A stretch of 64,000 nt of DNA. Source: Prochlorococcus sp. AG-418-O03. GTDB taxonomy: Bacteria; Cyanobacteriota; Cyanobacteriia; PCC-6307; Cyanobiaceae. The first letter of the stretch is position 1; every line of letters begins with the position of its first letter. Below the pieces are notes generated by a model. The model was not told the origin of the DNA and did no database searches. It saw nothing but the letters and a program-made list of their open reading frames with translations. Shown piece after piece: positions 44,303 to 54,611 of the stretch. The translations under genes were made by a program, and so were the position numbers. The DNA lies in assembly GCA_003213855.1 (NCBI GenBank), contig QCMJ01000001.1:1-64000 (forward strand). Direction: 5' to 3'.

Positions 44303-45745
44303 ATGATCAAGGAAAATTTAGTTAAAGATGTAGTAAAAGAGCCTTATAAATATGGTTTCGTTACTGATATTGAAACTGAAAAAATAGCAAAGGGATTAAA
44401 TGAAGATATCATAAGACTAATTTCTCAGAAAAAAGAAGAACCAAAATATCTTCTTGATTTTAGATTAAAAGCCTTTAAAAAATGGCAAAAAATGAAAGAG
44501 CCTGATTGGGCAGGATTAGGATATAAACAAATTGATTATCAAGATATAATTTATTACTCTGCTCCTAAGCAAAAAGAGAAAATTTCTAGTTTAGATGAAG
44601 TTGATCCCAAACTTCTTGAGACTTTTGACAAGTTGGGAATACCCCTTACGGAGCAAAAAAAACTCACAAATGTAGCAGTAGATGCTGTCTTTGATAGTGT
44701 TTCTATAGCCACAACTTTTAGAGAAGAACTTGCTGAACATGGAGTTATATTTTGCTCAATTAGTGAAGCAGTAAAAAATCACTCGGATTTGATTGAAAAA
44801 TATTTAGGTACTGTAGTTCCAGCTAGTGATAATTATTTTGCAGCACTAAATTCTGCAGTTTTTAGTGATGGTTCTTTTGTTTATATCCCCAAAGGTGTTA
44901 CCTGCCCAATGGATCTATCTTCCTACTTCAGAATTAATAGTGGAGATTCAGGACAATTCGAAAGAACACTAATCATTGCTGAAGAATCAAGTTCTGTAAG
45001 TTATCTAGAAGGTTGTACAGCTCCAATGTTTGATACAAATACCCTACATGCAGCAGTTGTAGAGCTTATAGCACTAGACGACGCCTCAATAAAATATTCA
45101 ACAGTGCAAAATTGGTATGCTGGTGATGAAGAAGGTATTGGCGGAATTTTTAATTTTGTCACCAAGAGAGGAAAATGTTTAGGTAAGAGAAGTAAAATTA
45201 GCTGGTCTCAAGTTGAAACAGGGTCTGCAATTACATGGAAATATCCTAGCTGTCTTCTTTTAGGGGAAGAATCTGTAGGAGAATTTTATTCAGTGGCTCT
45301 CACCAATAATCTTCAGCAAGCAGATACCGGCACAAAAATGATCCATATTGGTCCTAAGACCAAATCAACTATTGTTAGCAAAGGTATTAGTGCAGGTAAC
45401 TCAAAAAATAGCTACAGAGGTCTTGTCAAAATGGGAACAAAAGCGACAGGATCAAGAAATTACAGTCAATGTGATTCAATGTTAATAGGTGATCAAGCTT
45501 CTGCAAATACATTCCCTTACATCAAATCTCAACAACCCAATTCTGAAATTGAGCATGAAGCAAGCACTTGCAGAATCTCAGAAGACCAACTTTTTTATCT
45601 CCAAAGCAGAGGTATAGAATTTGAAGAGGCAGTATCTATGATGGTCAGTGGTTTTTGCAGAGATGTATTTAATCAATTACCTATGGAATTTGCTGCTGAG
45701 GCAGATAAGTTACTGGCACTTAAACTAGAGGGATCAGTAGGTTAA
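44303..45745 (+). CDS. sufB: Fe-S cluster scaffold SufB
   Basis: A 480-residue subunit of the SufBCD scaffold that receives sulfur and builds clusters, the main Fe-S assembly route in cyanobacteria. It carries [49 protein letters not shown] and the ending [15 protein letters not shown], all typical of SufB. It heads the operon: sufC begins 21 bases after, sufD 4 bases after sufC, and sufS overlaps sufD by one base. The gene order B-C-D-S is the standard cyanobacterial one. Confidence 0.97.
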   Translation: MIKENLVKDVVKEPYKYGFVTDIETEKIAKGLNEDIIRLISQKKEEPKYLLDFRLKAFKKWQKMKEPDWAGLGYKQIDYQDIIYYSAPKQKEKISSLDEVDPKLLETFDKLGIPLTEQKKLTNVAVDAVFDSVSIATTFREELAEHGVIFCSISEAVKNHSDLIEKYLGTVVPASDNYFAALNSAVFSDGSFVYIPKGVTCPMDLSSYFRINSGDSGQFERTLIIAEESSSVSYLEGCTAPMFDTNTLHAAVVELIALDDASIKYSTVQNWYAGDEEGIGGIFNFVTKRGKCLGKRSKISWSQVETGSAITWKYPSCLLLGEESVGEFYSVALTNNLQQADTGTKMIHIGPKTKSTIVSKGISAGNSKNSYRGLVKMGTKATGSRNYSQCDSMLIGDQASANTFPYIKSQQPNSEIEHEASTCRISEDQLFYLQSRGIEFEEAVSMMVSGFCRDVFNQLPMEFAAEADKLLALKLEGSVG

Positions 45746-45766
45746 TTAATCAATTTCTAAACTGAT

Positions 45767-46552
45767 ATGCAAAGTAAAATGAAAGAATCAGATCCAATTT
45801 TAGAAGTTGAAAATCTTTCTGCATCTACTGATAATCTTCCAATTTTAAAAGGGGTTTCACTTACTGTCTATCCAGGAGAAATCCATGCCATCATGGGAAG
45901 AAATGGATGTGGCAAAAGTACTCTTTCGAAAATCATTGCAGGACATCCCTCGTATAATATTACAAATGGCGACATAAAATTTTTAGGTGAAAACATCAAC
46001 TCTCTAGAACCTGAAGAGAGATCTCAATCAGGAATTTTTCTTGGTTTCCAATATCCAATTGAGATTCCAGGTGTAAGTAACCTTGAGTTTCTTAGAGTTT
46101 CAACTAATGCTAGAAGGAAATTCCTCAACAAAGAAGAATTGGATACTTTTGATTTTGAAGAATTAGTTAAAGAAAAGTTAGAAATTGTGAAAATGGATCA
46201 CGCATTCCTATCAAGGAGCGTAAATCAAGGTTTTTCTGGAGGTGAAAAAAAAAGAAATGAGATTCTGCAAATGGCTTTACTTGAGCCCAAGATAGCAATA
46301 TTAGATGAGACCGATTCTGGTCTAGATATCGATGCTTTAAGAATAGTGGCATCAGGAATTAAAAAAATATCTAATGCACAAACAGGAATTATACTTATTA
46401 CCCACTATCAAAGATTATTAGATGAAATTAAACCAAATTATGTCCATGTTATGTCAGACGGGCAAATCATAAAAACTGGTGAGAGTGATCTTGCTCTAGA
46501 GCTTGAGGAAAAAGGGTATGAATGGACTGATAACTTTATAAAAGAGACATAA
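45767..46552 (+). CDS. sufC: Fe-S assembly ATPase SufC
   Basis: A 261-residue ABC ATPase that joins SufB and SufD and drives the complex's conformational change. Walker A is [16 protein letters not shown], the signature is [16 protein letters not shown], Walker B is [15 protein letters not shown], and the switch His is in [10 protein letters not shown]. The DETDSGLD form is characteristic of SufC. It has no membrane segment. It is the second gene of the suf operon. Confidence 0.97.
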   Translation: MQSKMKESDPILEVENLSASTDNLPILKGVSLTVYPGEIHAIMGRNGCGKSTLSKIIAGHPSYNITNGDIKFLGENINSLEPEERSQSGIFLGFQYPIEIPGVSNLEFLRVSTNARRKFLNKEELDTFDFEELVKEKLEIVKMDHAFLSRSVNQGFSGGEKKRNEILQMALLEPKIAILDETDSGLDIDALRIVASGIKKISNAQTGIILITHYQRLLDEIKPNYVHVMSDGQIIKTGESDLALELEEKGYEWTDNFIKET

Positions 46553-46556
46553 ACAA

Positions 46557-47774
46557 ATGGAAATTATTGAAAAAATAAAAACTAATAAATCGGATGATAA
46601 CCTAACAGAAATACAAAAAATCTGTCTTCATAGATTACAATCAAGCCCTCTCCCTAATCCTAAAAGTGAACTATGGAGACTTTCAAATAAATCAAAATTA
46701 TCAAACTTTTTAGATTACTCAGTTAATGAAAAAGATTCAAAATTTGATATTCCATATCCGAAAAATTCTCAAAGCACTATTAGATTAATAATTGGTGATA
46801 ATTGCCAAATTAAATTAATAGAGAAAAATTATTCAATACAGCAATTAAGTGAGGATGAATTACAAAAATATATCAAGGAACAGATATCTTTTTTTAAGCA
46901 AAACGAAAATTGGAGTGACCTACTAAATCTGTCTTTAAGTTGTCAAAATAATATTTTGGGATTAAAAATAAATGGATCAAAAATTCCTCCTATTGAAATT
47001 TTTAGTCACGCATCAAGTAATTCTTTAAAGGCAAAAACCCTCGTAATATTTTTAGAAAAGAATTGTGATATTGAATTATTACAAGTAAATCTTGGTAAAG
47101 AAAACTCTTCATTATCTCAATCAACTTTCTTTTGCTTGAAAGAAAATAGTTCCGTAAATCATGGTGTTGTTTCTTACGGTGAAAACAGATCCAATCTATT
47201 AAATTCTCTCAATGTAATTCAACAAAAAAATAGTACATACAACTTAGGATCTTTACATTTCAAATTCAATTACGCAAGATTTGAAATTAGTATTAATCAA
47301 TCTGCGGGAAACGCTAAAACAAATATCAAAGGTATGCAAATAACAAAAAAAGATGAGCAGATTTCAACCTATACAAAAATAGAATTTAATGGCCCAAATG
47401 GGTTTCTAGATCAAATTAATAAATCACTTGCTGATGATAAATCGCATGCAATATTTGAAGGTTCAATAATAGTTCCGAAAATTGCCCAGAGAACTGATGC
47501 TTCGCAATTAAGCAGAAATTTACTTTTATCAAATCTCGCACAAATAGATACCAAACCTCAATTAGAAATAATTGCTGATGATGTCAAATGCAAACATGGG
47601 GCTACAATTTCGCAACTAAATGAAGAAGAACTTTTTTATATGCGAACAAGAGGGATCACATTAACAGAAGCAAGTAAACTACAATTAAGTTCTTACTTTC
47701 AAGAAATAATTTCATTTATTCCCATTTCAAAAGATAAATGGGATTTGCTTGATAAACTTTTAAACGAGAATTAA
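46557..47774 (+). CDS. sufD: Fe-S assembly protein SufD
   Basis: A 405-residue SufB paralogue of the SufBCD scaffold. SufD features include PLPNPKSELWRLSNKSKL near the start, the C-terminal beta-helix core with IVPKIAQRTDASQLSRNLLLS, DVKCKHGATISQLNEEELFY and RTRGITLTEASKLQL. The N-terminal half is poorly conserved, as is usual. It starts four bases after sufC and its last base is the first base of sufS. Confidence 0.95.
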   Translation: MEIIEKIKTNKSDDNLTEIQKICLHRLQSSPLPNPKSELWRLSNKSKLSNFLDYSVNEKDSKFDIPYPKNSQSTIRLIIGDNCQIKLIEKNYSIQQLSEDELQKYIKEQISFFKQNENWSDLLNLSLSCQNNILGLKINGSKIPPIEIFSHASSNSLKAKTLVIFLEKNCDIELLQVNLGKENSSLSQSTFFCLKENSSVNHGVVSYGENRSNLLNSLNVIQQKNSTYNLGSLHFKFNYARFEISINQSAGNAKTNIKGMQITKKDEQISTYTKIEFNGPNGFLDQINKSLADDKSHAIFEGSIIVPKIAQRTDASQLSRNLLLSNLAQIDTKPQLEIIADDVKCKHGATISQLNEEELFYMRTRGITLTEASKLQLSSYFQEIISFIPISKDKWDLLDKLLNEN

Positions 47775-49027
47775 TGGAAACGATTCAAAATTTTCCTGAA
47801 ATAACGAAGAAAGACTTTCCTCTTTTAAATAAGAACTTAAAAAGTAATGAGAAAATTATTTATTTAGACCATGCTGCAACCACACAAAAACCAATACAAG
47901 TTTTAAAAAAAATTGATGAATATTACAAAAACTTTAATGCCAATGTACATAGAGGGGCACATCAATTAAGTGCTAAGGCGACAGAAGAATTTGAAAATGC
48001 ACGATATTTAATTAGCCAATATATAAAAGCGAATTCATCAAAAGAAATTATTTTCACAAGAAATGCTACTGAGGCAATCAATCTAGTAGCTAGATCTTGG
48101 GGGGAATATTCATTAAAAGAAAACGATGAAATTCTCTTATCAATAATGGAGCATCATAGTAATCTTGTTCCATGGCAAATGGTTGCAGCAAGAAATAAAT
48201 GCAAATTAAAATTTATAGGTATAGATAAAAATGGCAAATTAGATCTAGACGACTTTAAATCAAAACTAACATCTAGAACTAAACTTGTTAGCCTTGTTCA
48301 TGTTAGTAATACTCTAGGTTGCTGTAATCCAATCAAAGAGATAACTAAATTAGCTAAACAAAAAGGTTCTTTAGTGTTAATAGATGCATGCCAAAGTTTG
48401 GCTCATCAAAAACTGGATGTGATTGATCTTAATATAGATTTTTTAGCTGGATCAGGACATAAATTATGCGGTCCTACAGGTATTGGTTTCCTCTGGTCAA
48501 GAAAAGAAATCCTAGAAAAAATTCCTCCTCTCTTTGGAGGTGGCGAAATGATTCAAGATGTTTTTGAAGAGACAAGTACTTGGGCAGAGCTACCACACAA
48601 ATTTGAAGCTGGAACTCCAGCTATTGCAGAAGCAATAGGTCTTGCAGAAGCAATCAATTATATTAACAATATTGGTTTGAATGAAATTCATGAATATGAA
48701 AAGACTATTACTAAATATTTATTTGAAAAATTAAATCAAATAGAAAATATTGAAATCATAGGTCCATCGCCGGAGATAGATCCAGACAGAGCCTCCCTTG
48801 CCACCTTTTATATAAAAAATATACATTCAAATGATATTGCTGAAATTCTTGATTCAAAAGGAATTTGCATCAGAAGTGGACACCATTGCTGTCAACCTCT
48901 CCATAGATACATTGGAATTAAATCAACAGCTAGAATAAGCATGAATTTCACAACCAATAAGGAAGAAATTGATATGTTTATAGAAAAATTAAAAGATACT
49001 ATTGATTTTCTAAAAATCAATTCTTAA
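47774..49027 (+). CDS. sufS: cysteine desulfurase SufS
   Basis: A 417-residue PLP enzyme that removes sulfur from cysteine and delivers it to the SufBCD scaffold. The PLP lysine is in LAGSGHKLCGPTGIGF, the persulfide cysteine is in CIRSGHHCCQPLHRY (group II pattern), and YLDHAATTQKP opens the conserved part. It is the last gene of the suf operon, its start overlapping the end of sufD, and its last four bases overlap the convergent peptidase gene. Confidence 0.96.
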   Translation: METIQNFPEITKKDFPLLNKNLKSNEKIIYLDHAATTQKPIQVLKKIDEYYKNFNANVHRGAHQLSAKATEEFENARYLISQYIKANSSKEIIFTRNATEAINLVARSWGEYSLKENDEILLSIMEHHSNLVPWQMVAARNKCKLKFIGIDKNGKLDLDDFKSKLTSRTKLVSLVHVSNTLGCCNPIKEITKLAKQKGSLVLIDACQSLAHQKLDVIDLNIDFLAGSGHKLCGPTGIGFLWSRKEILEKIPPLFGGGEMIQDVFEETSTWAELPHKFEAGTPAIAEAIGLAEAINYINNIGLNEIHEYEKTITKYLFEKLNQIENIEIIGPSPEIDPDRASLATFYIKNIHSNDIAEILDSKGICIRSGHHCCQPLHRYIGIKSTARISMNFTTNKEEIDMFIEKLKDTIDFLKINS

Positions 49028-50949
49028 ATATTCAAAGCATTTTTTAAAAATTCCTGAGATTTTCGCATTACTACTTCTTTATTTTCAATATTTCTAAAAC
49101 CATGCCCTTCATTATCAAAAAAAATAACTTCTGAATATTTATTATTCTGAATCAAAATTTCTTGAATTTTTAAAGTTTGTTTATAAGAAATAACTGTATC
49201 TTTTTTTCCATGAAACAATAAGATAGGTTTTTTTATTTTGTTAATATGATTTATCGGTGATCTATTTATATAATCATCATGGTCTTTTGCATAATTTCCT
49301 ACCAAAGAATTTAAATAATCTTTTTCAAACCTATGAGTGTTGTAATGCATATCCTTCAAATCAATAACAGGATATTTACAAATTGCTGCCGTAAAAATAG
49401 AACCATATAATAAACAATTCAGGGCAGTTAACCCACCAGCACTATTCCCAAAGATTACTACTTTTTCACTATCAACTTGATTTGATTTAATCAATTCAAG
49501 AGCTAGTGCTTTGCAATCACAAGAATCAACAATACCCCATTTATAATTCAACCTCTCTCTATATGCTTTGCCAAAGCCTGATGATCCTCCATAATTGACT
49601 TCAGCAACAAAAAATCCCTTCGACGTCCAATATTGAACTTCAGAATTATATGATCCATCAAAACATGAAGTTGGTCCGCTATGTGCTCTAACAAGAAGCG
49701 GTGGCTTTCTAAAATTTTCAACTAGCGGTCTATAAAGAAAACAATGAGTTAATTCATCTTCAAAACCTTTAAACCAAAATGTTTCAGGTTTTGAACAATC
49801 TTTTATATGATCAAAAAATATCTGCTCAGAAAAATTTGATAAAACTTTTTTTGCAAAATCAATTTCAAATACAATTCCCAAAAAATCAGATCCATAACCC
49901 TTTAAAAGAACTTTTTTCCGAAAAACACTGAAATCACTAATTGAGGTAAAAGGAGTAGAAAATTCTTTAACAAATTCAAGATCTTTATATTGTTCCACTA
50001 TTAAACTATTATCTTTTTTTGCTACACAAAATAAATTTTTTTTATTTCCTGAAAAAAATGTTATTCCAGTGACCCATTGTGGTGCTCCATATTCAATCAA
50101 ATTTCTCTCAACTCTTTTCTTAATAAAAATATTCTCAATTTCACTAACATCTAAAAACAATAAGTTCCACCATCCAGAACTATCTTCAGAACATACCAAA
50201 TGTGTTTCACTTATCCAATAGGGTTGAAAAAAAGAAACATTTTTTTTGGAATTTATCAGCTTATTTGAGAATTTTTTTATTTTTTGTATCTCACCATCTT
50301 GATTTATTTGAGCAAAAAACAGCTCATTTTTCTCCCAGGGCATATATGGAGAATCCCACTCTATCCAGGAAAGTAAGTTAGTAGATCTATTAGAAGATAA
50401 TTCTCCAGCAAAATTTTTAAATTTTTTTATTCGATGAATATCTTGTTTAGTTTTTTTTAAATTTAAAGAAAATAAATAATCTCTATTATTTATTTCGCAA
50501 ATTCCATACAATAAACTTTTTTCAGAAATGATAAATGAAGAATCAAAATTTCCATCAATTGATTTAGATAGTTGATTAGGTTCTTGAACTGAAACGAGAT
50601 ATTTATTTTGGCTTCTATCAGTTGATGCTGCCTCTTTAAAAATTTGAAACCATACTGCCTTGGTAATCTGATCTATCCATATCAGATAAAAATTATTTTT
50701 AAAATTTATACATTTATAAGATTTACCACCATATCCATGAAAATTATTTTTAATATTATATTTTTTACTTGTTAATTGCTGGGGAATAGCTTCTTTGACA
50801 TTAAATGGTCTTGCAAAAATGGCATTTTCATTTTGACCTTCACCAACAACATCAATCCAAAAAATGGTATCCCTAATAATAGTTAATTCCTTGAAAGCAT
50901 TTTTTTTAGATTCAGTTTGCCTAACTTTTAATTTCTCATCATTACTCAT
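49024..50949 (-). CDS. S9 prolyl oligopeptidase-family peptidase
   Basis: A 641-residue serine peptidase related to acylaminoacyl peptidase and prolyl oligopeptidase. The N-terminal two thirds resembles a beta-propeller gating domain, with repeated WIEWDSPYMPWEK-like segments. The alpha/beta hydrolase domain has the nucleophile in VIFGNSAGGLTAL, the Asp in LFHGKKDTVISYK and the His in DNEGHGFRNIENK. It has no signal peptide, so it is cytosolic. It converges on sufS with a four-base overlap. Confidence 0.92.
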   Translation of the reverse strand: MSNDEKLKVRQTESKKNAFKELTIIRDTIFWIDVVGEGQNENAIFARPFNVKEAIPQQLTSKKYNIKNNFHGYGGKSYKCINFKNNFYLIWIDQITKAVWFQIFKEAASTDRSQNKYLVSVQEPNQLSKSIDGNFDSSFIISEKSLLYGICEINNRDYLFSLNLKKTKQDIHRIKKFKNFAGELSSNRSTNLLSWIEWDSPYMPWEKNELFFAQINQDGEIQKIKKFSNKLINSKKNVSFFQPYWISETHLVCSEDSSGWWNLLFLDVSEIENIFIKKRVERNLIEYGAPQWVTGITFFSGNKKNLFCVAKKDNSLIVEQYKDLEFVKEFSTPFTSISDFSVFRKKVLLKGYGSDFLGIVFEIDFAKKVLSNFSEQIFFDHIKDCSKPETFWFKGFEDELTHCFLYRPLVENFRKPPLLVRAHSGPTSCFDGSYNSEVQYWTSKGFFVAEVNYGGSSGFGKAYRERLNYKWGIVDSCDCKALALELIKSNQVDSEKVVIFGNSAGGLTALNCLLYGSIFTAAICKYPVIDLKDMHYNTHRFEKDYLNSLVGNYAKDHDDYINRSPINHINKIKKPILLFHGKKDTVISYKQTLKIQEILIQNNKYSEVIFFDNEGHGFRNIENKEVVMRKSQEFLKNALNI

Positions 50950-51025
50950 TTAAAAAAATATAAAGAAAGTAAATTAAAGTGCTAGTATTTTTATAGCTAA
51001 ACTCTCATCTAAAAACTTTTTTAAC

Positions 51026-51631
51026 GTGGCAAACCATTTTTCACAACTTGCAAAAAAGTCAAAAACAAATGGAAGTTCAGAAAAAATTGCAAAAGAACAA
51101 ACAGGTAAGCCATCTCTAGATATTTATAAACTTGGTGATGATGTATTAAGACAAAATTCCAAAAGAATAACTAAGGTTGACGAATCGATTAGAAAACTTG
51201 CTAGAGAAATGCTTCAAAGCATGTATGCAGCTAAAGGAATCGGACTTGCAGCGCCTCAAATTGGTATTAACAAAGAGCTTCTTGTCATAGATGTAAATTT
51301 TGAAGATTCAGCAGCAGAACCTCTAATATTAATCAATCCAGAAATTACAGACTTTGGAACAACCCTTAATTCATACGAAGAAGGCTGCTTAAGTATACCT
51401 GGCATATATTTGAATGTAGTAAGACCATCAACTATAAAATTAAAATTTAGAGATGAAATGGGGAGACCTCGTAAAATGAAAGCAGATGGACTTCTGGCGA
51501 GGTGTATTCAACACGAAATGGATCACTTAAATGGCATATTATTTGTTGATAGAGTTACATCAAAAGATGACTTGAACAAAGAACTTATAAAAGAAGGGTT
51601 TAACGAAAAAGACGTAATTTCTATTAATTAA
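51026..51631 (+). CDS. def: peptide deformylase
   Basis: A 201-residue metalloenzyme removing formyl groups from nascent proteins. The three motifs are complete: GIGLAAPQIG (about 71-80), EEGCLSIPGIY with the metal Cys, and QHEMDHLNGILF with the two metal His and the catalytic Glu. The start is GTG. The first 25 residues are Lys/Ser rich and unconserved. It lies five bases before the HIT gene. Confidence 0.96.
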   Translation: MANHFSQLAKKSKTNGSSEKIAKEQTGKPSLDIYKLGDDVLRQNSKRITKVDESIRKLAREMLQSMYAAKGIGLAAPQIGINKELLVIDVNFEDSAAEPLILINPEITDFGTTLNSYEEGCLSIPGIYLNVVRPSTIKLKFRDEMGRPRKMKADGLLARCIQHEMDHLNGILFVDRVTSKDDLNKELIKEGFNEKDVISIN

Positions 51632-51635
51632 TCTA

Positions 51636-51977
51636 ATGACTGAAACTACAATATTTCAAAAAATAATTAATGAAGAAATAACCTGCGATAAGCTTTTTGA
51701 AGATGAGTTTTGTATTGCGTTTAATGATATCCAAGCACAAGCACCAGTACATTTTTTAGTGATTCCAAAAAAACCAATTATTAGTTTATTAGATTGTATG
51801 GAAGAAGATGCAAATTTATTAGGGCATTTACTTTTTGTTGGTAGCAAAATAGCTAAATCAAAAAATTTAACTAATTGGAGAACAGTAATTAATACTGGAG
51901 CAGAATCGGGACAAACAGTTTTTCATTTACATATTCATTTTTTATCTGGAAGAAAAATGAACTGGCCCCCAGGTTAA
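51636..51977 (+). CDS. HIT-family protein (HINT-like)
   Basis: A 113-residue nucleotide-binding protein with the histidine triad HLHIHFLSGR near the C-terminus, and FQKIINEEITCDKLFEDEFCIAF at the start. The length fits a HINT-type phosphoramidase acting on adenosine-phosphoramidates. The ending MNWPPG is typical. The gene follows def by four bases, so both are co-expressed. Confidence 0.93.
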   Translation: MTETTIFQKIINEEITCDKLFEDEFCIAFNDIQAQAPVHFLVIPKKPIISLLDCMEEDANLLGHLLFVGSKIAKSKNLTNWRTVINTGAESGQTVFHLHIHFLSGRKMNWPPG

Positions 51978-52023
51978 AACTCTCGAAAGAAATGTTTATG
52001 GGTTATAAATAAGTAAAAACAAA

Positions 52024-52302
52024 ATGAATACACCAGATTCCTTTAATACAGAATCCAAAAATTTATTCAATTTAATATCAAAAAATTGGGAAGAGCTAGA
52101 TGATTCATTCAAAACTAAGTTAATAAAAATTTGGAGAGTTCTAACTTATAAATGGCAATTACAAATTTTATTTAACCTACCTTTTCTTTTATGGTGGGTA
52201 TTAGATAAATCTTTTCCAAAAGTTCATAAATTTGATACGACAATCTTGAATTACTTAAATTTACCTGACTGGGCCCTTTCATTTATTGGCTTTGGTCAAT
52301 AG
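52024..52302 (+). CDS. conserved hypothetical protein with one membrane segment
   Basis: A 92-residue protein. The N-terminal half is charged and helical (NLISKNWEELDDSFKTK), and the C-terminal half contains a Trp- and Leu-rich hydrophobic segment (about 48-62, WQLQILFNLPFLLWWVL), likely membrane-associated, ending LPDWALSFIGFGQ. I do not recognise the family. It is 39 bases before the ABC exporter gene in the same direction and may be transcribed with it. Confidence 0.65.
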   Translation: MNTPDSFNTESKNLFNLISKNWEELDDSFKTKLIKIWRVLTYKWQLQILFNLPFLLWWVLDKSFPKVHKFDTTILNYLNLPDWALSFIGFGQ

Positions 52303-52341
52303 ACTGCTAAAAGTTATAATTTACCTTATAAAACTTGTCGA

Positions 52342-54327
52342 GTGATGAATAAAGCAGTTAATAATAAATCCAAAATACTTTACCAATTGCAAAAATTAAG
52401 GAAGTTATCTCAGCCTTTTTTTCTTCCCATAGATCAATGTAATGGATTTCAATTCATATGGCTTTTGATTTCTCTTTTATTTTGTGTTGGTGGAGTAGTA
52501 CTTGTCGGTCTTACAGGAATAATCAGTTTTTTTGAAAGCTTTCAACCAATTTTTCTTGAAAAGTATTTCGGAGGTGTAGTAAGTACCGTCAATTCGATAT
52601 GGGCTGGTAGCTGGGGATTACTTTTCTCTGCCTTATTTTTAATTGGATCAGGGAGCTTTTTTAGCTTAAGACGTCAATTAAAAAACCGTAGATGGTTACA
52701 TTGGTTATTCCTTGCGATAATCGTATTAATGCTTTTAGCTGTAAACGGAATAAACGCAGGTATTGGATTCATTGCGAGAGATTTAACGAATGCTTTGGTA
52801 GAAAAACAAGAAGATGGTTTTTATCGGATATTGGGTATTTACGCTTGTTGTTTCGCTGTGGCTCTACCAATACGCGTTTCCCAAATATTTTTTACATATA
52901 AGTTAGGAATAATTTGGAGAGAATGGCTTTCAAAAAGTTTAGTCAAAGATTATATGACTAATAAAGCTTATTACCAATTAAATCCTAATGATGAAGAACA
53001 AACTGATGTAGATAATCCTGATCAAAGAATAACAGATGATACCAGAGCTTTTACAGGGCAAAGTCTCTCTTTTACATTAGGTATTTTTGATGCCCTGCTA
53101 ACATTTTCACTTAATATTCTTATTTTATGGAGTATTAGTACAACATTGACTTTTTCTTTATTTGGTTACGCTGCATTTGCAACTTCTATACTTTTAATTG
53201 CTGGAAAAAACCTTGTAAAAATTGACTTTGATCAACTCAGATATGAAGCAGATTTTCGATACGGCTTAGTACATATTAGAGATAATGCTGAATCAATAGC
53301 CTTTTACTCTGGGGAGAATCCTGAGCGAAGTGAAACTGAAAGACGCTTAGGAGAAGTGGTGAGAAACTTTAATTTACTGATTATATGGAGAGTAATAATA
53401 GACGTCATGAGAAGATCCATTAATTATGCTGGAAATTTCTTTCCATATTTAATTATGGCAATCCCTTACTTTAAAGGTGATATTGATTATGGACGCTTTA
53501 TTCAGGCAAGCTTTGCATTTGGAATGGTTGAAGGTTCGTTATTTTTCATTGTTAATCAAATCGAAGAACTCGCAAAATTTACTGCTGGTATTGGCAGATT
53601 AGAAGGATTCCAATCAAAAGTTGAATCCATTAGTAAAACCAACCCAACAAGCAATCAAAACGTTATTTCAGATTACCCCTCAATTCTTATTAATAATGCT
53701 GATCTTTGCCCACCAGGATCAAATAAAACAATAATTAAAAATTTAAATTTAAGCATCGACAATAATCAATCTCTTTTGGTTGTAGGACCATCTGGATGCG
53801 GAAAAACATCTTTACTAAGAATGATTAGTGGTTTATGGGAACCCGATCAGGGAGTAATTAAAAAACCAAAAATTGGGGAATTATTATTCATACCTCAAAA
53901 ACCATATATGTTACTTGGTTCTTTAAGGGAACAATTATGTTATCCCACAGAAGTAAAGAAATTTAGTGATGAACATCTTACTTCTGTACTACATGAAGTA
54001 AATTTAAAAACCTTAGTGGATCGGTATCCTAATCTTGATATCAAACAAGATTGGCCACGAATTCTTTCCCTAGGCGAGCAACAAAGATTGGCTTTTGCAA
54101 GACTCTTACTAAATTCTCCAAGATTTGCAGTACTTGATGAAGCTACAAGTGCTTTAGATATTAACACTGAGAAAAAACTATATCGTTTACTAAAGGAACG
54201 AGAACTTTCTCTTATTAGTGTTGGACATAGACCTAGCTTAAAAGATTTTCACGAGAATATTTTAGAATTAAATGGACAGGGAGACTGGAAATTATTGACT
54301 TCTGATAAGTATAATTTTAAGGATTAA
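52342..54327 (+). CDS. SbmA/BacA-like ABC transporter (permease-ATPase fusion)
   Basis: A 661-residue protein of the ABCD/SbmA-BacA group: an N-terminal permease (about 30-430, five to six spans) with VDNPDQRITDDTRAF, the family's characteristic motif, followed by an ATPase (about 445-655). Walker A is GPSGCGKTSLL, signature LSLGEQQRLAFARLL, Walker B FAVLDEATSALD. Members import peptides or vitamins such as B12, or export fatty-acyl groups; the substrate here is unknown. The Hli gene starts eight bases downstream. Confidence 0.9.
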   Translation: MMNKAVNNKSKILYQLQKLRKLSQPFFLPIDQCNGFQFIWLLISLLFCVGGVVLVGLTGIISFFESFQPIFLEKYFGGVVSTVNSIWAGSWGLLFSALFLIGSGSFFSLRRQLKNRRWLHWLFLAIIVLMLLAVNGINAGIGFIARDLTNALVEKQEDGFYRILGIYACCFAVALPIRVSQIFFTYKLGIIWREWLSKSLVKDYMTNKAYYQLNPNDEEQTDVDNPDQRITDDTRAFTGQSLSFTLGIFDALLTFSLNILILWSISTTLTFSLFGYAAFATSILLIAGKNLVKIDFDQLRYEADFRYGLVHIRDNAESIAFYSGENPERSETERRLGEVVRNFNLLIIWRVIIDVMRRSINYAGNFFPYLIMAIPYFKGDIDYGRFIQASFAFGMVEGSLFFIVNQIEELAKFTAGIGRLEGFQSKVESISKTNPTSNQNVISDYPSILINNADLCPPGSNKTIIKNLNLSIDNNQSLLVVGPSGCGKTSLLRMISGLWEPDQGVIKKPKIGELLFIPQKPYMLLGSLREQLCYPTEVKKFSDEHLTSVLHEVNLKTLVDRYPNLDIKQDWPRILSLGEQQRLAFARLLLNSPRFAVLDEATSALDINTEKKLYRLLKERELSLISVGHRPSLKDFHENILELNGQGDWKLLTSDKYNFKD

Positions 54328-54335
54328 CAAAAAAA

Positions 54336-54611
54336 ATGAATTCTAAAGAAGAACAAACTAACTCAGAAGTCACTAATGTAGAGAATGACAGTTTGATAGA
54401 ACAGCAGAAAGATCCAAATTGCATCAATGAACAAATTGGAGAAAATAAATTAGATGAAAAATCTATAGAAATTAAAGATGAATATAAGTTTGGATGGAGT
54501 AGTTATTCTGAAGTAACTAATGGAAGATTTGCAATGATTGGCTTCCTAGCAATAATATTGATTGAATTATTTAGTAAACAATCGTTTTTAAAATGGGCAG
54601 GAATCTTATAA
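54336..54611 (+). CDS. hli: high-light-inducible protein (Hli), 91 residues
   Basis: A 91-residue protein: an acidic, Asn/Glu-rich N-terminal 50 residues of low complexity, then the Hli helix (YKFGWSSYSEVTNGRFAMIG at about 51-70) with the chlorophyll-binding E and NGRFAMIGF core, and a C-terminal FLKWAGIL. It is longer than the 48-residue Hli at 26 kb. It follows the ABC exporter by eight bases. Hli proteins bind chlorophyll under high light; the N-terminal extension is of unknown purpose. Confidence 0.93.
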   Translation: MNSKEEQTNSEVTNVENDSLIEQQKDPNCINEQIGENKLDEKSIEIKDEYKFGWSSYSEVTNGRFAMIGFLAIILIELFSKQSFLKWAGIL